In this document: positions 17,373 through 26,335 of the stretch, one piece after another | Layout of the letters: each line of letters begins with the position of its first letter | Position numbering within the stretch: position 1 is the first letter of the stretch | Position numbers and translations under genes: made by a program | NCBI GenBank assembly: GCA_018713165.1 | Contig: DVFR01000025.1 | Location: forward strand, 1-59,034 | Direction: 5' to 3' | Length of the DNA: 59,034 bases | DNA from: Candidatus Coproplasma stercoravium | Lineage (GTDB): Bacteria; Bacillota; Clostridia; Christensenellales; Borkfalkiaceae | The notes under the pieces: generated by a model | Seen by the model: only the letters and a program-made list of their open reading frames with translations | Databases searched by the model: none | What the model was told of the DNA's origin: nothing

Positions 17373-19043
17373 TTATTGAAGCACTATTATAAAGTCGTAC
17401 GTCTTCTGCCCGCCGTCAATCTCGTAATATTCGGCTGAGGGGAACGCACGCTCCATCTTTGCGCGGCAGCTCTCCCTCTCCTCCTTCGTCGCGTCTTTGC
17501 CGCAGAAAACTATTATAAAGTCGCGCCCGTCCGCACCCAGAATTCTGGCAAGTTTGACAGCGGCTTCCGTTTTATCGGGCGAGGCGCAGAGAATTTTTTT
17601 GTTGGTTATTGCTATGTAGTCGCCCTCGTTTACTTCCACGCCGTTCATTGCGGCGCCGCGCACCGCGCGCGCAACCGCTCCGCCCGCCGAACGGGAGACC
17701 TCGGCATTCATGCCCGCAAAAATCTCATCGTCGTCGCCGCTCCCGCAGTCGAGCGCGGAGAGTGCGACGTAGCCCTCGCCGAGGGTGTGCGTGGGGAGAA
17801 CGCGGACTTCGCAGTTTTTGCAAAGGCGCGCGGCTTCCTCCGCCGCGCCGACGACGTTTTTATCGTCGGGAAGCAGGAACACGCAGTCGGCGTTGACCGC
17901 CTCCACCGCCTCCATAAAGAGCTCCACCGACGGATTGCCGTATATATCAGAATCGATTACGATATCGGCGCCGAGCTCGCGGAAGGCGCTGCAAAGCCCC
18001 CCGCCCGCGCCTACGGCGACTATACCGTACGGCTTGTGAGCGGCGTGCCTTTTAAAGACGGGCGCGGCAGTTTCGCGGCGGCGGACTTCGCTGTGCTGAA
18101 TGTTCATATTCTCTATTTTAAGCGTTAAAAATTCGCCGAACTGCTGGGCGTATTTAAGAACGCGCCACGGCTCCATTACGTGGACGTGCACCTTTACTAT
18201 GCTGCCCTGCATGAACGCAACGACGGAGTTTCCGAGCGCGTTAATATTCTTCCGGAATTCGTCCATCGAAAAGGCGCTTATATCCGTCTTTTTGTGCGTG
18301 AGGCGTAAAAGAAATTCCGTGCAGTAGCCGAAAGTGAGTTCGCTGTCCTCCGAAAAGAGAGAGATGTCGGGCGCGCCGCTTTTGATATCCTCAGCCGCAG
18401 CCTCGTCCTGCGCGGCAATTTCGGCGCTCTCCCCGCGAATTGCGGCGAGAAAACCGCGGACTATGCTGAGGAGCCCCGCGCCGCCGCTGTCTACCGTGCC
18501 CGCTTCCTTTAAAACGGGAAGGAGGTCGGGAGTTTTTTCTAGCGCGAGCGCCGCCTCCCTTTCGTACAGCGAAAAATATTGCTCTATCGTGCCGCCTGCG
18601 GGGCAATTCTTTCCCGCATACTCCGCCGCAAGGCGCATGACTGTGAGTATAGTGCCCTCTACAGGGTCGGAGAGCGAGGAATACGCCTGCTCCACGCCCT
18701 TTGAAAAAGCAGCCGAAAGCGCTGCGGCGTCTGCGCGTTCCCTGCCGTAAAGCCCCTTTGCGACGCCCTCGAACATCTGCGAAAGAATTACGCCCGAATT
18801 TCCGCGCGCGCCGAGCAACATTCCGCGCGCGGCGAGCTCCGCCGCCTCTCCTATGCCGCCCGTGCAGTCCGCCGCAAGGCGTACGCCGCCCGAAAGCGTA
18901 GACACCATGTTGTCGCCCGTGTCGCCGTCGGGAATGGGAAAGACGTTCAGCTCATTGATGCGGTCGGCTTGCGACTTTAAAAAGGCAAGTCCGCCGCGGA
19001 GCATGGCCGCAAATCCGGCCCCGCCAATCTCTCTCGAATTCAT
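17373..19043 (-). CDS. fakA: Fatty acid kinase subunit FakA (YloV, DAK2 domain)
   Basis: 556 residues, the usual family length. The N-terminal DAK2 nucleotide-binding domain has FPIPDGDTGDNM (about 36-47) and ARGNSGVILSQ. A middle region and a C-terminal DAK1-related domain that interacts with FakB follow. With DegV/FakB it makes acyl phosphate from free fatty acids, for phospholipid synthesis. The ribosome site is weak, but a strong promoter lies about 80 bp upstream. First gene of a three-gene operon. Confidence 0.93.
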   Translation of the reverse strand: MNSREIGGAGFAAMLRGGLAFLKSQADRINELNVFPIPDGDTGDNMVSTLSGGVRLAADCTGGIGEAAELAARGMLLGARGNSGVILSQMFEGVAKGLYGRERADAAALSAAFSKGVEQAYSSLSDPVEGTILTVMRLAAEYAGKNCPAGGTIEQYFSLYEREAALALEKTPDLLPVLKEAGTVDSGGAGLLSIVRGFLAAIRGESAEIAAQDEAAAEDIKSGAPDISLFSEDSELTFGYCTEFLLRLTHKKTDISAFSMDEFRKNINALGNSVVAFMQGSIVKVHVHVMEPWRVLKYAQQFGEFLTLKIENMNIQHSEVRRRETAAPVFKRHAAHKPYGIVAVGAGGGLCSAFRELGADIVIDSDIYGNPSVELFMEAVEAVNADCVFLLPDDKNVVGAAEEAARLCKNCEVRVLPTHTLGEGYVALSALDCGSGDDDEIFAGMNAEVSRSAGGAVARAVRGAAMNGVEVNEGDYIAITNKKILCASPDKTEAAVKLARILGADGRDFIIVFCGKDATKEERESCRAKMERAFPSAEYYEIDGGQKTYDFIIVLQ

Positions 19044-19127
19044 ATTTCTATCCGGTATAATTTATTCAAAGCGCCAAAAAATGACGCCGCATGCGCGAAA
19101 ATTGACCGATGACATAAGGTCTTGTAT

Positions 19128-19156
19128 ATTATAACACATTTTTATCGTCGTTTCAA
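19128..19156 (-). promoter_or_regulatory. Extended -10 promoter of fakA
   Basis: Minus strand TTGAAA (19156-19151), 17 bp, TATAAT (19133-19128), preceded by TGTGT. Confidence 0.8.
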
Positions 19157-19265
19157 CAATAAAATTATAAAAATGCCGCATTCCGCGCGCATACGCGCCG
19201 TATTATAAACGGCTTGTATAAACAGCACATAAATTACGGCGAAAAATTAAAAATAAACGCGGCAT

Positions 19266-19307
19266 AAAGAGTGCGGCGCGCGGAATTTTCCGCGCGCCGC
19301 ACTCTTT
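19266..19307 (-). terminator. Long perfect hairpin ending the sugar-phosphorylase operon
   Basis: 20-bp perfect arms (19266-19285 and 19288-19307) around TT. A second small hairpin lies at about 19331-19351. The 368-bp gap between pgmB and fakA holds only these, the repeat copy and the fakA promoter. Confidence 0.75.
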
Positions 19308-19372
19308 ACAGAAATATAGGAGGGGATATACCGCCGTTTAAAAACGGCGGAAGTTATGAAAACGCTTGGTTA

Positions 19373-19396
19373 ATTGAACCGCATATATGCCGCAAC
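19373..19396 (-). repeat. Dispersed palindrome-core motif, copy 3
   Basis: One mismatch to copies 2 and 4. It sits 15 bp after the pgmB stop codon. Confidence 0.85.
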
Positions 19397-19411
19397 GAAC
19401 GGCATTTTTTG

Positions 19412-20053
19412 TTAAAGGGCAACTTTTAAAAGGTCGGAAAAAGTCGATATGGGGTAGGTGGTATAGCCGCTCTTTGCCGCCTCGCCTATGCCCGCGACCT
19501 TAAAGCCGCCCGCATACCCCGCCTGCGCGCCCGCGGCGGCGTCCTCCACCACAAGGCACTCGGAGGGTTCGAGCGAGAGCATCTCCGCCGCCTTTAAAAA
19601 GACTTCGGGGTGCGGTTTGGAGTGCGTTATGCAGTTGCCGTCGGCAACCGCGTCGAAGTAGCCGCCCAGCCCCAGCCGCGACAAAATCGCGGGCGTGTTT
19701 TTGCTCGACGAGCCTATGGCGAGTTTGAGTCCGCCCGCACGCAGCTTATCGAGCGTGGTTTTAACCTCTTCCGAGAGGTCGGCAGGCGACATATTTACAA
19801 GCATTTTTTTGTAAATTTCGTTCTTTTCGTCGGCGAGGGCAAGTTTTTCCTCGTCGGTGAATTTTTTATCGCACTTCTCGAGCACGACTTCGAGGCTCTC
19901 CATGCGCGAAACCCCGCGCTGACGCTTGTTGTCCTCACGCGTGAAAGTCGTTATGCCGAGCTTTTCGGCGAGCGCCTTCCATGCCATGTAGTGATATTCG
20001 TCGGTCGAACAGATTACGCCGTCGAGGTCGAAAATAACTCCTTTGAATTTCAT
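19412..20053 (-). CDS. pgmB: Beta-phosphoglucomutase
   Basis: 213 residues, HAD superfamily. The nucleophile Asp9 and acid/base Asp11 are in FDLDGVICS. The helical cap carries the substrate-specificity loop, and the SSKNTP and EDAAAGAQAG motifs follow. It converts beta-glucose 1-phosphate, the product of inverting GH65 phosphorylases, to glucose 6-phosphate. Its ATG overlaps the stop of the upstream GH65 gene (ATGA). Confidence 0.93.
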   Translation of the reverse strand: MKFKGVIFDLDGVICSTDEYHYMAWKALAEKLGITTFTREDNKRQRGVSRMESLEVVLEKCDKKFTDEEKLALADEKNEIYKKMLVNMSPADLSEEVKTTLDKLRAGGLKLAIGSSSKNTPAILSRLGLGGYFDAVADGNCITHSKPHPEVFLKAAEMLSLEPSECLVVEDAAAGAQAGYAGGFKVAGIGEAAKSGYTTYPISTFSDLLKVAL

Positions 20054-22149
20054 TTTTTCTCTCCTTGTGTAACAGAAAAATCGCGGTAGTTTTTGCCGTC
20101 GTACGCCTTGAAGCGCATACCTTTTATATTTTCGGGCAGCCGGGGACTCACCTTCGGCACGCTGCCTTCAAAGCTGAGCCCGCCGAAGCCGGTAACTGCC
20201 GTGAGCCACGCGCCGCCGCTCGCCGCGGGGTGCGTTCCGCCGATATACACCTCCCCCGCCCACTGTTTGCCGCCGCCGTTCAAATCAATTTCGGCGGAGC
20301 TTAAAAAGTCGGCATATGCACCCGCCGATTTGCCCGTTCTGCACGCGGTGAGCGCGTACGAACAGCGCGACAGCGACGAGCCGTGCTCGGTGTATTTTTC
20401 GTAAAATTCGTAGTTTGCCCGCTGGATACCGAGGGGGAACAGGTCGGGAAACAGATTGAAAATCATGATGACGTCCGCCTGTTTTATAACGCGCGTGGCG
20501 GTTGCCACGCCGCCCGAGCCGCCCCAGTATTCGCGCGGGTTCACAAGCCGCGCGCGCACGCCGTCGACGGAGATGTCCTCGAGCGAGAAATAGCCGTCGA
20601 ACTGCTCGATAACGCCGTCTTTATTCGGCGCGGGCAGATAAAGTTTTTCCGCCCACCCGCGCAGATTTTCCACGATATTTTCGGGAAGGCGGGCGATAAT
20701 TGCGGCATATTCGCGGGGGAATTTATTTTTCAGCCGCTCTGCGCAGGCAACTCCCTCCGTCGCTATTTTATAGAACGCGTAGTTTGTGAACGCGTTGTTG
20801 TTCACGCGCTCGTGATATTCGTCGGGGCCTATTACGTCGAGAATTTCGTAACGCTTTTTTATATGGTTGTAGTAGCTGTAAGTTCTGCCGAACTCGGCGC
20901 ACATAAGCACAGTTTCCAGTCCGCCGCCGAGCATTAGCTCATCGTCGCCCGTGCGGGAATAATAGAGCAGAACGGCATACGCCACGTCCGCCGAGATGTG
21001 CACCTGCTTATCTTTGAAATAGGTGCGCACGGGGCGGTGGGTGAACACGTCGGTGACGTTGAAGTCGGTGCAGGCGTCGGCGCCGTTCTGGCTCTCCCAC
21101 GCGTAAAACGCGCCGCCGTAGCCGTAGTGTTCCGCCTTTTTTACCGCCTCGGGCAGCGTTTTTATGCGGTATTCCACGAGGTTTTTTGCACATTCGGGCA
21201 GGGTGGCAAGGTAGAAGGGCAGCATGAAAATTTCGGTATCCCAAAACACCGCGCCCTTGTACGTCTGCCCCGAAAGCCCGCGCGCGGCGATGGAATATTC
21301 GCCCTTTGGAGCGAGAATGAGGAGATGATATATGCTGTACGCCAGCGCGAAGTCGGCGCGTTCGTCCCCTTCTGTTTCAACCCCGCACTTGTCCCACATG
21401 GCGCGCCATGCGGCAAGGTGTTCGCCGAGCGCCTCGTCATAGCTCTGCCAGACGGGGCTGTCGCCGCCAACGACCACGTTTGCAACGCGGTCGAGCGTGA
21501 AAGTTTCGCCTGCGTAAAGGCTTAAATTGATTTCGCCAGAAAAGTCGGACGAAACGGCGTTTATCGGCGTCGAATAGCGGCACTCAACGGATACGGGAAT
21601 ATCCGCCTCCTGCGTGCGCGCGCTCACGCGCATGAAGTTTTCGCCGCATTCGCAGTTTACGCCCTTATAGTGCGGGCCGTTGAGCTCCCATACGTCGGGG
21701 TCGACGGCAACTTTCAGCAAAAGCTGCAGGTCTGCGTTTGCGCTGATACAGGTGCGCGAACAAATCTGCGTGCGGTGTGCGGAACTTAAAAAGCGCGACG
21801 AGATTAAAGTTACCTCCGCCTCCCCGACCCCGAACACCGTTTTGCGGGTGAATATACCCGAGTACAGGTCGAGGCTGACCTCGTGCGAGAGCACGTTCTC
21901 CCCGCGCGCGTCGAGCGCGCTTTCGCCGCAGAACAGGGCGAGATACAGGGGATTGAAGGCGTTTATGTTTTCGCGCCACTTGCCCGCAACGCCGTCGTAC
22001 ACACCCGCCACGTTTATGCCGACGCACTCCGTCTTTTTAAATTCGTCGAGGGTGCCGCGGCAGCCGAGATAGCCGTTGCCCGTGAGATATTTGTTGCCGA
22101 ATTCGACTATTTTTGAATTATCGAACCCGCTGTCGGTTAAAATTTTCAT
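20050..22149 (-). CDS. GH65 family disaccharide phosphorylase (second copy)
   Basis: 699 residues. The (alpha/alpha)6-barrel motifs FWDTEIFMLPFYL and GPDEYHERVNNN are intact; Glu444 is the predicted general acid. It phosphorolyses an alpha-glucoside with inversion to beta-glucose 1-phosphate. GH65 includes maltose, trehalose, kojibiose, nigerose and glucosyl-rhamnose phosphorylases, and linkage cannot be set from these motifs. It is diverged from the neighbouring copy (GPDEYH against GPDEFQ), so the two probably act on different linkages. 4-bp overlaps on both sides. Confidence 0.92.
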   Translation of the reverse strand: MKILTDSGFDNSKIVEFGNKYLTGNGYLGCRGTLDEFKKTECVGINVAGVYDGVAGKWRENINAFNPLYLALFCGESALDARGENVLSHEVSLDLYSGIFTRKTVFGVGEAEVTLISSRFLSSAHRTQICSRTCISANADLQLLLKVAVDPDVWELNGPHYKGVNCECGENFMRVSARTQEADIPVSVECRYSTPINAVSSDFSGEINLSLYAGETFTLDRVANVVVGGDSPVWQSYDEALGEHLAAWRAMWDKCGVETEGDERADFALAYSIYHLLILAPKGEYSIAARGLSGQTYKGAVFWDTEIFMLPFYLATLPECAKNLVEYRIKTLPEAVKKAEHYGYGGAFYAWESQNGADACTDFNVTDVFTHRPVRTYFKDKQVHISADVAYAVLLYYSRTGDDELMLGGGLETVLMCAEFGRTYSYYNHIKKRYEILDVIGPDEYHERVNNNAFTNYAFYKIATEGVACAERLKNKFPREYAAIIARLPENIVENLRGWAEKLYLPAPNKDGVIEQFDGYFSLEDISVDGVRARLVNPREYWGGSGGVATATRVIKQADVIMIFNLFPDLFPLGIQRANYEFYEKYTEHGSSLSRCSYALTACRTGKSAGAYADFLSSAEIDLNGGGKQWAGEVYIGGTHPAASGGAWLTAVTGFGGLSFEGSVPKVSPRLPENIKGMRFKAYDGKNYRDFSVTQGEKK

Positions 22150-24365
22150 ATTTCAAATACGGTATCGCCCGAGAGCACAACGTTTTTGCCGCATACCACC
22201 GCGGGAACCTCGCCGTCGCAGGAAATTTCTGCCCTGCCGCGCGTAACCTTCACCGCAATATTTGCGCCGCGGTAGTTGAGCTTAAACGAGTAGCCGCGCC
22301 AGATTTCTGGTATGGAGGGATTGATATTGAGCACGCCGTCGAAGTTGCGCACGCCGCCGAAGCCGTACACGATATTCAGCCACGCCGCCGCAATCGAGGT
22401 GGTGTGCAGCCCCTCGCAGGTGTTGCGGTTGTAGTCGTCGAGGTCGAGCCTCGACGCGAACCCGAAGAAGGAGAGCGCCTCGTCGTGCTTTTTGAGCTCG
22501 CTCGCGAGTATCGAGTGAACGGACGGCGAGAGCGACGATTCGTGGATACAGCGGGGCTCGTAATATTCGTAGTTTTTAAGTTTCTGTTCAAAGGTGAAAT
22601 CTCCGCCGAAGAGCAGCATGAACATTAAAACGTCGGGCTGCTTTATCATGTCGTTGCGGTAGATTCTGTCGTAGCTCCAGTGGTGATAGAGCGGAAAATC
22701 GGTTATGGGAATTTTCTTTACGTCGACGTGCGGAAGCCTGAAAAAGCCGTCGTGCTGTTCAAAGAGTTTGCTCTCTTCGTCGTAAGGGATATACATATCG
22801 CGCGCGCACGCCGCAAACGCCGCCTTCTCCTCCTCCGTCGCGCCCAGCTCCTTCGCCCTTCCGGGGTATTTTTCAAAGGTGGCGAGCGCATACTCGAAGG
22901 TCTTTTTCGCCATATAGTTGGTGTAGCAGTTGTGGTTTACCATCATCTGGAACTCGTCGGGGCCCATCACGCAGAAGTAGCCGAACCGCCCGTCGGCGCC
23001 GTATTCCCCGCGCGAGCGCAGAAAACGGCAAATTTCCAGCAGCATCTCCATGCCGTATTCGGGCAGGAACTGCTCGTCGCCCGAAATTTCGACGTACTGC
23101 CTTATGCCGTACGCCACGCCCGTGGAGGGCTGGAATTGAAGGCTTGCGTGCTGCCACAAATCGCACGCCTCGTTGCCGTTGAGCGTTGCGATGGGATAGC
23201 AGGCGCCCTCGCAGTCGAGCTCCTTCGCCCTCTCCTTCGCCTTGCCGAGAGTGTGATAACGGAACAGGAGCAAATCCTTTGCCGCGTCGAGGTTATTGAA
23301 CAGGAAATAGGGCAGGCAATAAGTTTCGGTGTCCCAGAACGCGTGCCCGCTGTACGCCTCGCCCGTAAGCCCCTTCGCACCGATATTGTCGGTGGGGGAA
23401 ATGCCGTGGTAGGTCTGCTGGAGCTGGAATATGCAGAAGCGTATGCCCTGCTGGTTTTCGTCGTCGCCTTCGATTCCGATATCGCTTTCCGCCCAGAACT
23501 TTTCGTAATATTTTTTGTTGGCGGAGAGCGCTTCGTTAAAGGATATATCGGGGGCAACCGCCTTTTCGGCACACTTTACCCCGAACTCGCCGCTCTTGTC
23601 GGCATAGAAATTTACGCGCTTTTCGAGCGTGAACGAGCCGTTTACGACGGCGGTGACTTCCACTCCCGCCGCGTTCTTTTCTTCACGCGGGGCGAGCGTG
23701 CCTGCGGAGACAATCACTTTCTGCGCGCAGGCGAGGTACTGCCCCGTGGACTGCGTTTTGCCGACAATCTTCGCCACGCCCCCTTCTGCGGAGGAATATA
23801 CCGTTTTCCACCTGCCCTTCTTTCCGCCGTGCGTCACGTTGAAGTCGGTCGCGGCATAAATTTTTATCTCCGCGGGATAGTCCGGTTCAATCTCTATCTT
23901 CTGATAGAGGTTGTGCACGTCGGTCATGGAGAGAAAGCGCGAAAAGGCAAGTTTTACCTTACCGCGCGCCGTTTTAACGGTGTAGGAGCGCAGATACAGC
24001 CCCGATTTGAAATCGAGCGAGCGGTAAAAACCGCTTACGTTTTCAGCCGCCATATCCACCCTTTCGCCGTCGATAAACAAATCGGCGCGCACGGGGTTTA
24101 CGGCGTTCACCATATAGTGCCCGCGCTTTATTATACCCTTGTAGGCAGTTTCGTTGGCCTTTTTGGCCCATTCGTATATGCCGTTGAAGTAGCAGCCCTG
24201 CAAGCCCTGCGCCGCGCTGCCCTCTTCGGCATAGCCGCGCACGCCGCAGTATTCGTTGCCTATGGAAAACAGCGATTCCGAAACGGCGTTGCGCCCTGCA
24301 TGAAAGCCCTCTTCCACGATGCTCCACGGCATTGTCTTTATGTATTTTTCCGCCTGCTTTGCCAT
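22146..24365 (-). CDS. GH65 family disaccharide phosphorylase (first copy)
   Basis: 739 residues. N-terminal beta-sandwich domain, then the barrel with FWDTETYCLPYFLF, GNEACDLWQHAS and GPDEFQMMVNHN (Glu471 predicted general acid), and a C-terminal beta domain. The His usual after the DEY of GPDEYH is replaced by Gln. No signal peptide, so it acts on imported sugar. It starts the enzyme part of the operon, after the permeases, with an AGGAGG site. Substrate not determined. Confidence 0.92.
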   Translation of the reverse strand: MAKQAEKYIKTMPWSIVEEGFHAGRNAVSESLFSIGNEYCGVRGYAEEGSAAQGLQGCYFNGIYEWAKKANETAYKGIIKRGHYMVNAVNPVRADLFIDGERVDMAAENVSGFYRSLDFKSGLYLRSYTVKTARGKVKLAFSRFLSMTDVHNLYQKIEIEPDYPAEIKIYAATDFNVTHGGKKGRWKTVYSSAEGGVAKIVGKTQSTGQYLACAQKVIVSAGTLAPREEKNAAGVEVTAVVNGSFTLEKRVNFYADKSGEFGVKCAEKAVAPDISFNEALSANKKYYEKFWAESDIGIEGDDENQQGIRFCIFQLQQTYHGISPTDNIGAKGLTGEAYSGHAFWDTETYCLPYFLFNNLDAAKDLLLFRYHTLGKAKERAKELDCEGACYPIATLNGNEACDLWQHASLQFQPSTGVAYGIRQYVEISGDEQFLPEYGMEMLLEICRFLRSRGEYGADGRFGYFCVMGPDEFQMMVNHNCYTNYMAKKTFEYALATFEKYPGRAKELGATEEEKAAFAACARDMYIPYDEESKLFEQHDGFFRLPHVDVKKIPITDFPLYHHWSYDRIYRNDMIKQPDVLMFMLLFGGDFTFEQKLKNYEYYEPRCIHESSLSPSVHSILASELKKHDEALSFFGFASRLDLDDYNRNTCEGLHTTSIAAAWLNIVYGFGGVRNFDGVLNINPSIPEIWRGYSFKLNYRGANIAVKVTRGRAEISCDGEVPAVVCGKNVVLSGDTVFEI

Positions 24366-24478
24366 GATGTAAAATTATCCTCCTGCGATATATAAAAGTG
24401 TAAGTTCATTTCCCCGCAGAGGCTGCGCGTATTTTTTGCGCCCTGCAGGGGCGGGTAATTTTTTATACCGGGCTACGG

Positions 24479-25372
24479 CTATTCCTTTACCGCGCCCGCG
24501 GCGCTCGAGCCCGTTATCTGCCGCTGGAAGATTGCAAATATTACTATCTGCGGCAGAATGGAGATTGTTAAAATCATAAGAAGTTTGTCGGGGCCGAAAC
24601 CCTGAACGCTGCCCATGGTCGTCTGCAGGTTGTATATCTTTACCATGACGGTCATCATGCTGTCGTCGTTTAAAACGAGATAGGGCAGAAGGAAGTCAGA
24701 CCATGCCGCCGTCATCGTGAATATGGCGACGACGCCGATTATCGGGCGCGACATGGGCACGACAACCGTGAAGAAGGCTTTGAACTTGCCGCACCTGTCC
24801 ATCTCGGCCGCCTCGAACAGCGCCTTGGGGAGCGACTCGAAGTAGTTTTTGAACATTATGAGGTAGTAGGCGTTTGCGCCGAACATGAACCACAGCGGGA
24901 CGTAGCTGTTTATCATGCCGAAGTTTATTATCTGCGTATACAGCGGCACGATTGAGGTTACGGCGGGTATCATGTAGCTGCCCAGAACGAGCCCGTAGAA
25001 TATCTTCCAGCCCTTGGGCTTTACGATGGCGAACGTGTAGGCGAGCAGTCCGTTGAAAAATACCGAACATATCACGGCGCCGACAACCACGATTATGGTG
25101 TTTAAAAAGTACTTGCCGAAATCGAGCATGTTCCACACCTCCACCAATTTTCCCAAATCGAACGCGTCGGGAAAGAGATGGTAGGGCGTGGACGTGAGCT
25201 CCTCCGCGTCTTTGAACGAGGAGATGAACAGCCACAGTATGGGCGTTATGGCGGTGAGAACGGCCACGAAGAGAATGAAAATTATTATCCAGTAGAGCAC
25301 GCGGAAGCGCACCTTTTTATAGTCGGCGGCGGTTAAAATGCCGCTTGATTTATTCCTGAGCCGCTTTAACAT
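24479..25372 (-). CDS. Sugar ABC transporter permease, MalG/UgpE type
   Basis: 297 residues with six expected membrane segments. The EAA loop reads EAAEMDRCGKFKAFFTVVVP, which docks to the ATPase. An AGGTGG site precedes the ATG, which overlaps the other permease by 23 bp. It forms the channel together with the MalF-like subunit. Confidence 0.93.
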   Translation of the reverse strand: MLKRLRNKSSGILTAADYKKVRFRVLYWIIIFILFVAVLTAITPILWLFISSFKDAEELTSTPYHLFPDAFDLGKLVEVWNMLDFGKYFLNTIIVVVGAVICSVFFNGLLAYTFAIVKPKGWKIFYGLVLGSYMIPAVTSIVPLYTQIINFGMINSYVPLWFMFGANAYYLIMFKNYFESLPKALFEAAEMDRCGKFKAFFTVVVPMSRPIIGVVAIFTMTAAWSDFLLPYLVLNDDSMMTVMVKIYNLQTTMGSVQGFGPDKLLMILTISILPQIVIFAIFQRQITGSSAAGAVKE

Positions 25373-26318
25373 ATTTTTTCCACCTGTTTGAAACCTTGTC
25401 TTTCCTCGGGCGGGAGAGGCGAAGATATATCACCGTGAGCACTATTATGATGAGTGCGAGTATTACGCCCACCGCCGCGCTTGCGCCCGCGTCGAACGAC
25501 TGGAACGCATATTTGTAGCTTAAAAGAAGGAGCGAAACGCTTGCGCCGTCGGGACCGCCGTCGGTCATGACGAGCGGCTCGTAGAACACCTGGAACACCG
25601 AGATAATCTGCAGGATGAAGAGCATCTTTATCGTGGGCAGAATGTGCGGGAGCGTTACGTGGATGATGCGGGAGAATGCGCCCGCGCCGTCCATGCGCGC
25701 AGCTTCGTACTGGGAGTTATCGATGTTCTGCAGCGCAGAGAGATATACGAGCACCGTGCCGCCCGCGCCGCGCCACGTCATGGTTACTACGATGAGCGGA
25801 ATGGTGAGGTCGGGGTCGGACAAAAACTGCGAGGCAGGTATGCCGAAGAGCGACAAAAGCTGGTTTAAAACGGCGCCGGGGTTGGGGTCGAACAGATACG
25901 ACCACATTATAACCACAGCCATGCCCGAAACTATCGAAGGAAAGTAAATTCCAAGCCTGAAAAGCGACTTTAAGTGCACTACCTCCGAAAGCAGCAGGCC
26001 GAGAATAACGGGCAGAAGGAAGCCGATTATAACCGACCAGAAGATGTATTTGAAGGTGTTGCCGAGCGCCTGCAAAAACTGCGGGTCCTCGAATACCCGG
26101 ACGTAATTTTCAAAATTGTTGAAGCCCGCGGGCTCGAAGCCGACCGTGTCGCTGAACGAAAGGATTATGTTCTGCACGAGCGGCGCCCACACGAAGAACA
26201 TGAACAAAAGCAGCCCCGGCAGCATCAGGAGCCAGCCGACCCAGTTGCGCCGCACCAGCCTCTTTGCCTTATACGACTTCGAAGAGCGGTCGTCGGGCAT
26301 GGTTACAGTCTTTTTCAT
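25350..26318 (-). CDS. Sugar ABC transporter permease, MalF/UgpA type
   Basis: 322 residues, six membrane segments, EAA loop YEAARMDGAGAFSRIIHVTLP. The ATG at 26318 is used because the ribosome site GGAGGGG lies just before it; a GTG at 26330 would put that site inside the gene. It starts 17 bp after the binding-protein gene. Confidence 0.93.
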   Translation of the reverse strand: MKKTVTMPDDRSSKSYKAKRLVRRNWVGWLLMLPGLLLFMFFVWAPLVQNIILSFSDTVGFEPAGFNNFENYVRVFEDPQFLQALGNTFKYIFWSVIIGFLLPVILGLLLSEVVHLKSLFRLGIYFPSIVSGMAVVIMWSYLFDPNPGAVLNQLLSLFGIPASQFLSDPDLTIPLIVVTMTWRGAGGTVLVYLSALQNIDNSQYEAARMDGAGAFSRIIHVTLPHILPTIKMLFILQIISVFQVFYEPLVMTDGGPDGASVSLLLLSYKYAFQSFDAGASAAVGVILALIIIVLTVIYLRLSRPRKDKVSNRWKKYVKAAQE

Positions 26319-26335
26319 TTTCCCCTCCACTTCGA

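Noticed and set aside
22680-24395. Long open frame antisense to a GH65 gene (also 26264-27775 and 36728-38443)
   Set aside because: These mirror real genes in a GC-rich genome; the translations are low in recognisable motifs and have no ribosome sites.
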